A stretch of 18,771 bases of DNA from an uncultured Muribaculaceae bacterium (lineage in GTDB: Bacteria > Bacteroidota > Bacteroidia > Bacteroidales > Muribaculaceae). The stretch spans positions 1 through 18,771 of the forward strand of contig CANRZQ010000020.1 of the NCBI GenBank assembly GCA_947644475.1. Direction: 5' to 3'. Below are positions 14,867 through 18,771 of this stretch, piece by piece (the first letter of the stretch is position 1; the number at the start of each line of letters is the position of its first letter). The notes below the pieces were generated by a model. It made no database searches. It was not told where the DNA came from and saw nothing but the letters and a program-made list of their open reading frames with translations. Position numbers and translations under genes: made by a program.

Positions 14867-15619
14867 ATGGAAATACCCCGGACAATTCATTATTGCTGGT
14901 TCGGCCGAGGGCCGCTGCCTGACTATGCGCGCAAGTGCATCGGGTCGTGGCGCAAATTTTTCCCGGGATATGAAATAAAGGAATGGAACGAGGAAAACTT
15001 CGACATAAGCATGAATTCTTATGTGCGCTCGGCCTATGAAGCGGGAAAATATGCCTTTGTGAGCGACTATGCGCGTTTCTGGATTTTATATAATTACGGC
15101 GGCATCTACTTCGATACCGATGTTGAGGCTATCAGGCATTTCGACAGCATCGAGAACACGCCTTTCATGGGGCTGGAAAGGAATGAAACTTCCTGCTCCA
15201 TGGTGAATCCGGGACTTGGAATGGGGGCGTATGCGAAGATGGATATTTTCCGCGAAATGCTTGAAGAATATGACGGGACGGTTTTCGAGACAGAAAAGGC
15301 TGTGCCCGAAACAGTGGTGGAGAAGGCGACACGAGTGCTGCATCGCCATGGATTATCGTGCAACGGTGAAAAACAAGAGACAGCCGGCGTGCAGATATAT
15401 CCGTCGGATGTGTTTTGCCCGCTCGACCACGCCACGGGCATTCTCACGATAACAGAACGCACTGTGTCGATACACCACTATGCCGCATCGTGGCTCGACC
15501 ACAGCACGCTTGGATACCGCCTTTACCGGTTGAAGTGTATGCTGATAAAGATTTTCGGCAAGAGGATTGTGATGGGTGTTGCAAAAAGGCTCGTTAAAGC
15601 GCGGCATCGACAGCAATAG
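14867..15619 (+). CDS. GT32-type glycosyltransferase (DXD sugar-binding)
   Basis: A 250-residue protein with the hallmark of the 'glycosyltransferase sugar-binding region containing DXD motif' family: I-P-R-T-I-H-Y-C-W-F-G at 3-13, KCIGSWRKFFPGYEIKEWNE (23-42), YAFVSDYARFWILYNYGGIYFDTDVE (62-87) with D83-T84-D85 binding the metal and nucleotide sugar, and a late IHHYAASW. Related bacterial enzymes attach sugars in capsule or LPS synthesis; donor and acceptor are not predictable. No signal peptide is seen, and the basic C-terminus (KIFGKRIVMGVAKRLVKARHRQQ region) could bind the membrane surface. It stands alone, about 8.6 kb from the polysaccharide operon, between dnaG (divergent) and a dus gene (convergent, 26-nt overlap). 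Such orphan transferases often modify a surface glycan made elsewhere; that is inference. Confidence 0.88.
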   Translation: MEIPRTIHYCWFGRGPLPDYARKCIGSWRKFFPGYEIKEWNEENFDISMNSYVRSAYEAGKYAFVSDYARFWILYNYGGIYFDTDVEAIRHFDSIENTPFMGLERNETSCSMVNPGLGMGAYAKMDIFREMLEEYDGTVFETEKAVPETVVEKATRVLHRHGLSCNGEKQETAGVQIYPSDVFCPLDHATGILTITERTVSIHHYAASWLDHSTLGYRLYRLKCMLIKIFGKRIVMGVAKRLVKARHRQQ

Positions 15620-16526
15620 TGTACTTGGCGAGAGACACAGCCTTGCGAATGGCTTTCAGAGCCTTACGGTCGAGGCCGAGGTCGGCATAATCCCACAGGG
15701 GCTTTATCTTTTGCAAAATTTGAGTGTCGCCACAGAGAATATCCTGATATTGCGCCAACATTCCGGCATGCAAACGGCCAAAAAGGCTCCGGCGCTCTTC
15801 AAGGCTGAAATCGGAGCCGGATTTCCATTCACCGACAAGCGACGGACGCGCAAGAAGCCCACGCCCTATCATCACCCCGGCCAACTGCGGGTAACGGGAT
15901 TCTATCTGCGCAATATCCTCACGCGTATGAATATCTCCGTTATACACAACGGGATGGGCCGATGCGGAGGCAAACGCCTCAAATTGGTCGAGCAACAGAG
16001 CGCCGTCGTACATCTGGCCGGCGGTACGCGGATGCACGGCCACATATTCGAGCGGCATGGCATCCAAAATAGGGAGCAGGCCACGCCATTCATCTCCGCC
16101 TTCAAGGCCAAGGCGGGTTTTCACCGAATATGCCATATCGGCGTCAGCCGCAACCAGGCCGGCCACCTGTTCCATCACATCGAGAGCACGAATCATGGCT
16201 GCTCCGCGCCCGCGGCGCGTCTGCATCGGGAACGGACAGCCGAGATTGAGGTCGACACGCCGCAAGCCAGCTTCCTTGACTGCATGGACAAGAGTCGAGA
16301 ATTCTTCGGCAGAGTTGAAAATCACCTGGGGGATTATCTCCACGCCCGTCGATGACATGATTTCCGCCGCGCGATGCAAGCGGGCAGCGTCCTGACGACG
16401 CACCTGACCCTTCTCTATTCTTGTGAACGGCATGCAATATGCATCGGGAGCGCCATAGACGCCATGGTGGACTTCTATAAACGTGTTGTCGGTGTAGCCC
16501 TGCAACGGGGCGGCAAATATCTTCAT
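15594..16526 (-). CDS. tRNA-dihydrouridine synthase (Dus family)
   Basis: A 310-residue flavoprotein that reduces specific uridines in the tRNA D loop to dihydrouridine with NADPH. It starts with the FMN-binding strand M-K-I-F-A-A-P-L-Q-G-Y-T-D. The catalytic cysteine is C97 in DLNLGCPFP. Further signs are S-V-K-T-R-L-G (134-140), H165 in VAVHPRTAGQ, Y-N-G-D-I (195-199) and V-M-I-G-R-G-L-L-A-R-P (218-228). The family is clear; the subfamily is closest to DusC-like enzymes by eye but is not certain. The open frame extends 60 codons further upstream, but that part runs through the rpoD terminator and into rpoD. ATG 16526, preceded by GGAAAA, is the sensible start. The last 26 nt overlap the 3' end of the glycosyltransferase gene on the other strand. 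It follows rpoD in the same direction, separated by the terminator. Confidence 0.94.
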   Translation of the reverse strand: MKIFAAPLQGYTDNTFIEVHHGVYGAPDAYCMPFTRIEKGQVRRQDAARLHRAAEIMSSTGVEIIPQVIFNSAEEFSTLVHAVKEAGLRRVDLNLGCPFPMQTRRGRGAAMIRALDVMEQVAGLVAADADMAYSVKTRLGLEGGDEWRGLLPILDAMPLEYVAVHPRTAGQMYDGALLLDQFEAFASASAHPVVYNGDIHTREDIAQIESRYPQLAGVMIGRGLLARPSLVGEWKSGSDFSLEERRSLFGRLHAGMLAQYQDILCGDTQILQKIKPLWDYADLGLDRKALKAIRKAVSLAKYTIAVDAAL

Positions 16527-16540
16527 TTTTCCGGGGAGAA

Positions 16541-16577
16541 GCAAAAAGTGGCCGCTAATGTGTGTTAGCAGCCACTT
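16541..16577 (-). terminator. Intrinsic terminator of rpoD
   Basis: A 13-bp stem with one mismatch (arms 16546-16558 and 16565-16577, starting AAGTGGC on the plus strand) encloses a six-base loop. On the minus strand it is followed by TTTTTGC. It lies 22 nt after the rpoD stop and about 20 nt before the dus start, so dus may depend on read-through or on a promoter I cannot see. Confidence 0.75.
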
Positions 16578-16599
16578 GTATGTGTTGTTTAATGATTTA

Positions 16600-17457
16600 T
16601 CAACCGAGATATGTTTTGAGGAGTTTGCTCTTCTGTCCTTTAAGGCGGCGGATTGCCTTTTCCTTAATCTGGCGCACACGCTCGCGTGTGAGGTCGAACT
16701 TGGCACCGATTTCCTCGAGTGTCATTTCCTGGCATCCGATGCCGAAGAACATTTTCAGAATCTCACGCTCGCGCTCGTGCAGCTGGCGAAGCGCACGCTC
16801 CACTTCTTTGGAGAGCGATTCCTGCGTAAGGGTCGCGTCGGCCATAGGGGAGTCATCGTTGGTGAGCACGTCGAGGAGGCTGTTGTCCTCGCCTTCGACG
16901 AAAGGCGCATCAACGGAAATATGGCGACCGGACACTTTGAGGGTGTCGGCAATCTTTTCGACAGGCACGTCGAGAGTGTCGGCGAGTTCCTCGGGCGAAG
17001 GACGACGCTCGTTTTCCTGCTCAAACTTCGACAGGGCCTTGCTTATCTTATTGAGGGAGCCCACCTGGTTGAGCGGCAGGCGCACGATTCGGCTTTGCTC
17101 TGCCAGAGCCTGAAGAATCGACTGGCGAATCCACCACACGGCATATGAAATGAATTTAAACCCTCGTGTCTCATCAAATTTCTGGGCAGCCTTAATCAGC
17201 CCCACGTTTCCTTCGTTGATAAGGTCGGGGAGCGAGAGGCCCTGATTCTGGTATTGTTTTGCTACGGAGACTACGAAACGAAGGTTGGCGCGCGTGAGTT
17301 TGTCAAGGGCACGACGGTCGCCTTGACGGATACGCTGAGCGAGTTCAACTTCTTCTTCAACCGAAATCAGTTCCTCACGTCCGATTTCCTGGAGGTACTT
17401 GTCGAGCGAGGGAGATTCACGGTTAGTGATTGATTTATTGATTTTTAACTGTCTCAT
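16600..17457 (-). CDS. rpoD: Primary sigma factor RpoD (sigma-70 family, Bacteroidetes type)
   Basis: A 285-residue sigma factor that directs core RNA polymerase to housekeeping promoters. Region 1.2 is at about 15-48 (SPSLDKYLQEIGREELIS). Region 2 is at about 50-120 with LRFVVSVAKQYQNQGL, DLINEGNVGLIKAAQKFD and F-I-S-Y-A-V-W-W-I-R-Q, covering core binding, -10 recognition and melting. Region 3 is at about 127-205, and region 4 at about 218-282 with the helix-turn-helix MTLEEIGAKFDLTRERVRQI. Region 1.1 and the non-conserved insert of the enterobacterial protein are missing, as is normal in Bacteroidetes, whose primary sigma is about 286 aa and reads TTTG / TAnnTTTG promoters. Those motifs recur through this window, including before rpoD itself, so it probably transcribes its own gene. 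A hairpin terminator follows the stop. Confidence 0.97.
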   Translation of the reverse strand: MRQLKINKSITNRESPSLDKYLQEIGREELISVEEEVELAQRIRQGDRRALDKLTRANLRFVVSVAKQYQNQGLSLPDLINEGNVGLIKAAQKFDETRGFKFISYAVWWIRQSILQALAEQSRIVRLPLNQVGSLNKISKALSKFEQENERRPSPEELADTLDVPVEKIADTLKVSGRHISVDAPFVEGEDNSLLDVLTNDDSPMADATLTQESLSKEVERALRQLHEREREILKMFFGIGCQEMTLEEIGAKFDLTRERVRQIKEKAIRRLKGQKSKLLKTYLG

Positions 17458-17495
17458 ATTCTCGGATTATGTTAGAGAGAGGGTATAATAGCCTG

Positions 17496-17526
17496 CAAAA
17501 TTACTAATTTATTCTTTAATAACAAA
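17496..17526 (-). promoter_or_regulatory. Promoter of rpoD
   Basis: On the minus strand, TTTG (17526-17523), a 19-nt spacer and TAATTTTG (17503-17496) form a full consensus. The expected transcript starts near 17490 and has a leader of about 33 nt before ATG 17457. Confidence 0.8.
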
Positions 17527-17574
17527 GGATTTCCGATTTTATTTTGCAACATGCTAATTTTTAATGTTTTTTAT

Positions 17575-17600
17575 AGTTGGGAAGTTGGGGAGTTGGGAAG
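17575..17600. repeat. 8-bp tandem repeat, about 3.25 copies
   Basis: AGTTGGGA, AGTTGGGG and AGTTGGGA follow each other directly, then AG. G/A-rich short tandem repeats of this kind can change copy number by slippage. It lies about 50 nt upstream of the rpoD -33 box and directly outside the minus-strand terminator. Confidence 0.8.
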
Positions 17601-17604
17601 ATGC

Positions 17605-17647
17605 AAAAAAAAATGCGCCGGCTGTCATCACGACATCCGGCGCATTT
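17605..17647 (-). terminator. Strong minus-strand intrinsic terminator
   Basis: A perfect 11-bp GC-rich stem (17611-17621 AAATGCGCCGG with 17637-17647) extends inward through one mismatch into a 4-bp TGTC/GACA stem and a 5-base loop. On the minus strand the stem runs into nine T residues in total (17613-17605). On the plus strand only ATTTAAC follows. No minus-strand protein gene exists to its right, so it must end a non-coding transcript or insulate rpoD. Confidence 0.75.
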
Positions 17648-17813
17648 AACTTAAAAATCTAATCCTATGAAAAAACTAATTCATTTGTCATTACTTAACA
17701 ACCTATGTTGATAAGATGCCTTGCTTCTTTCTGCTGTTGTATCTTAAAGACAACGGAAGCCGTGGTTTTGTTTAACGGCAAGGGGCTTTTTTAGCATTTT
17801 TTATCATATTTCC
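17605..17813 (-). ncRNA. Candidate small RNA of about 200 nt between rpoD and glyQS
   Basis: The 438-nt rpoD-glyQS spacer has no protein gene but is highly structured. On the minus strand, GATAA (near 17805) can pair with TTATC (near 17713), CCTTG (17783-17779) with CAAGG (17723-17719), CTTC with GAAG, and GTTGT (17754-17750) with ACAAC (17740-17736). A side hairpin CCGT/ACGG branches off. Together these form a long rod-like fold of about 110 nt with internal bubbles. An AT-rich linker follows and then the strong terminator at 17647-17605. A promoter-like TTG-N20-GCCATTTG lies just upstream. The length and rod shape recall 6S RNA, but I cannot confirm any family. The helices could also form on the plus strand; the terminator direction decides for minus. 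Confidence 0.45.
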
Positions 17814-17818
17814 GGCGT

Positions 17819-17849
17819 CAAATGGCTGTTTCTTTTTGTCGTTTTCCAA
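17819..17849 (-). promoter_or_regulatory. Possible promoter of the candidate small RNA
   Basis: On the minus strand, TTG (17849-17847), exactly 20 nt, then GCCATTTG (17826-17819). The TTTG half of the -7 box and the spacing fit, but the TA is missing. It overlaps the -33 box of the divergent glyQS promoter (17835-17838). Confidence 0.3.
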
Positions 17850-17865
17850 CTTTTTCGTAATTTTG
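17835..17865 (+). promoter_or_regulatory. Promoter of glyQS
   Basis: TTTG at 17835-17838, a 19-nt spacer and TAATTTTG at 17858-17865 match the consensus fully. The predicted leader is about 25 nt and ends in an A-rich run (AAAGAAAAAATGG), which suits Bacteroidetes translation starts. No T-box or leader structure lies between this promoter and the ATG. Confidence 0.8.
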
Positions 17866-17895
17866 CCCTCTCAAAATCACATATTTAAAGAAAAA

Positions 17896-18771
17896 ATGGC
17901 ACAACAAGACGACGTTTTCAAGAAAATCATATCTCACGCCAAGGAATACGGCTTTGTGTTCCCCTCCTCCGAAATCTACGACGGCCTGTCGGCAGTGTAT
18001 GACTACGGCCAGAACGGCGTGGAACTCAAAAACAACATCAAGCGCTACTGGTGGGACGCCATGACCCTGCTTCACGACAATATCGTGGGCATCGACTCTG
18101 CCATCTTCATGCACCCCACCATCTGGAAAGCCTCGGGCCATGTCGATGCTTTCAACGACCCGTTGATCGACAACCGCGACTCGAAGAAACGCTACCGTGC
18201 CGACGTGCTCATTGAAGACCAGATTGCAAAAATCGACGATAAGATTGAAAAGGAAGTGGCCAAGGCCCGCAAACGCTTTGGAGAGACTTTCGACGAGGCC
18301 ATGTTCCGCCAGACCAATGGCCGCGTGCTTGAGCACCAGACCAAGCGCGACGCCCTCCACCAGCGTTTCTCCGACGCCATGAACGCCGGCAATCTCGACG
18401 AGTTGCGCCAGATAATCATCGACGAAGAGATAGTATGCCCCATTTCCGGCACCAAGAACTGGACAGAAGTGCGCCAGTTCAATCTCATGTTCAAGACCGA
18501 GATGGGCTCGACAGCCGACGGCGCAATGACCGTGTACCTCCGTCCTGAAACCGCACAAGGCATATTCGTGAACTACCTCAACGTGCAGAAGACCGGCCGC
18601 ATGCGCATCCCCTTCGGCATCGCTCAAATCGGCAAGGCCTTCCGCAACGAAATCGTGGCACGCCAGTTCATTTTCCGCATGCGCGAGTTCGAGCAGATGG
18701 AAATGCAGTTCTTCGTGCAGCCCGGCCGCGAAATGGAATATTTCGCCTATTGGAAAGAGCAACGTCTGCGC
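17896..18771 (+). CDS. glyQS: Glycyl-tRNA synthetase, single-chain (alpha2) type, N-terminal part
   Basis: The frame is open from ATG 17896 to the last base, 292 codons, and the rest lies beyond the window. It is the class II single-chain GlyRS that charges tRNA-Gly, distinct from the alpha2-beta2 enzyme of most proteobacteria. Signs are KKIISHAKEYGFVFPSSEIY (9-28), G-L-S-A-V-Y-D-Y-G (30-38) of motif 1, NIKRYWWDAM, SGHVDAFNDPLIDN, a helical insertion with CPISGTKNWTEVRQFNLMF, then LRPETAQGIFVNY and F-R-N-E-I (249-253) of motif 2, followed by RMREFEQMEMQFFV. It has its own consensus promoter. It is divergent from rpoD across the spacer holding the candidate small RNA. Confidence 0.97.
   Translation, partial: MAQQDDVFKKIISHAKEYGFVFPSSEIYDGLSAVYDYGQNGVELKNNIKRYWWDAMTLLHDNIVGIDSAIFMHPTIWKASGHVDAFNDPLIDNRDSKKRYRADVLIEDQIAKIDDKIEKEVAKARKRFGETFDEAMFRQTNGRVLEHQTKRDALHQRFSDAMNAGNLDELRQIIIDEEIVCPISGTKNWTEVRQFNLMFKTEMGSTADGAMTVYLRPETAQGIFVNYLNVQKTGRMRIPFGIAQIGKAFRNEIVARQFIFRMREFEQMEMQFFVQPGREMEYFAYWKEQRLR

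Noticed and set aside
16527..16706. 60-codon N-terminal extension of the dihydrouridine synthase
   Set aside because: It would read through the rpoD terminator and into the rpoD coding region. The family's conserved start (MKIFAAPLQGYTD) begins at 16526.
17667..17711. Short plus-strand frame starting MKKLIHLSLLNN, as a leader peptide for glyQS
   Set aside because: It encodes five leucines and no glycine, and glyQS has its own promoter downstream, so attenuation by glycine supply makes no sense. The same bases are better explained as part of the minus-strand structured RNA.
17719..17803. Plus-strand terminator before glyQS (T-runs at 17787-17792 and 17797-17802)
   Set aside because: The hairpins that can form before the T-runs have only 5-bp stems or lie away from the T-run, and no plus-strand gene precedes them.
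17650..17895. T-box or other riboswitch controlling glyQS
   Set aside because: There is no T-box sequence or specifier loop, and the consensus promoter leaves only about 25 nt of leader.

Overview
The window comes from a member of the Bacteroidota, most likely order Bacteroidales; a Muribaculaceae-like genome would fit but cannot be proved from the sequence. The reasons are: promoters of the TTG / N19-20 / TAnnTTTG type used by the Bacteroidetes primary sigma factor, few clear Shine-Dalgarno sites, a short RpoD (285 aa) without region 1.1, a tRNA gene without an encoded CCA end, and close matches to Bacteroidales-style core proteins. Coding regions are GC-rich with strongly AT-rich spacers.

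Positions 1-6222 (+ strand) are the end of a surface polysaccharide operon of the Wzx/Wzy type: the C-terminus of a Wza-like outer-membrane export protein, a Wzc/Wzz-like chain-length protein whose C-terminal BY-kinase-like domain has lost its ATP-binding motifs, a Wzx flippase, a Wzy polymerase and a family 2 glycosyltransferase. The genes are tightly packed (7 nt and 31 nt gaps, then 4 and 35 nt overlaps). Together they would add sugars to a lipid-linked repeat unit, flip it, polymerise it and export it.

Positions 6223-7538 (- strand) hold prmC-recX, coupled by an ATGA overlap. Positions 7539-9067 are an accessory patch: a 151-bp nested palindromic element, an unrecognised protein with its own promoter, remnants of the palindromic element, and an AT-rich small membrane protein. 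A tRNA-Arg(CCG) closes this patch.

Positions 9235-11382 (+) hold pepT and miaA, overlapping, with miaA probably starting at TTG. The following spacer carries a perfect 25-bp inverted repeat, a 20-bp dyad and an 18-bp direct repeat ahead of the promoter of a small conserved-looking membrane-anchored protein. That gene converges on a ybaK-dnaG operon (- strand). A divergent promoter region separates dnaG from a lone GT32-type glycosyltransferase, whose 3' end overlaps a dihydrouridine synthase gene on the other strand.

The right end holds rpoD (- strand) with its terminator and promoter, then a 438-bp spacer, then glyQS (glycyl-tRNA synthetase), which runs off the window. The spacer contains an 8-bp tandem repeat, a strong minus-strand terminator and a long foldable segment. 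This is the best candidate here for an undescribed element: a minus-strand small RNA of about 200 nt. No CRISPR array, complete insertion sequence or defence system was seen. Most of the window is core housekeeping plus polysaccharide synthesis.
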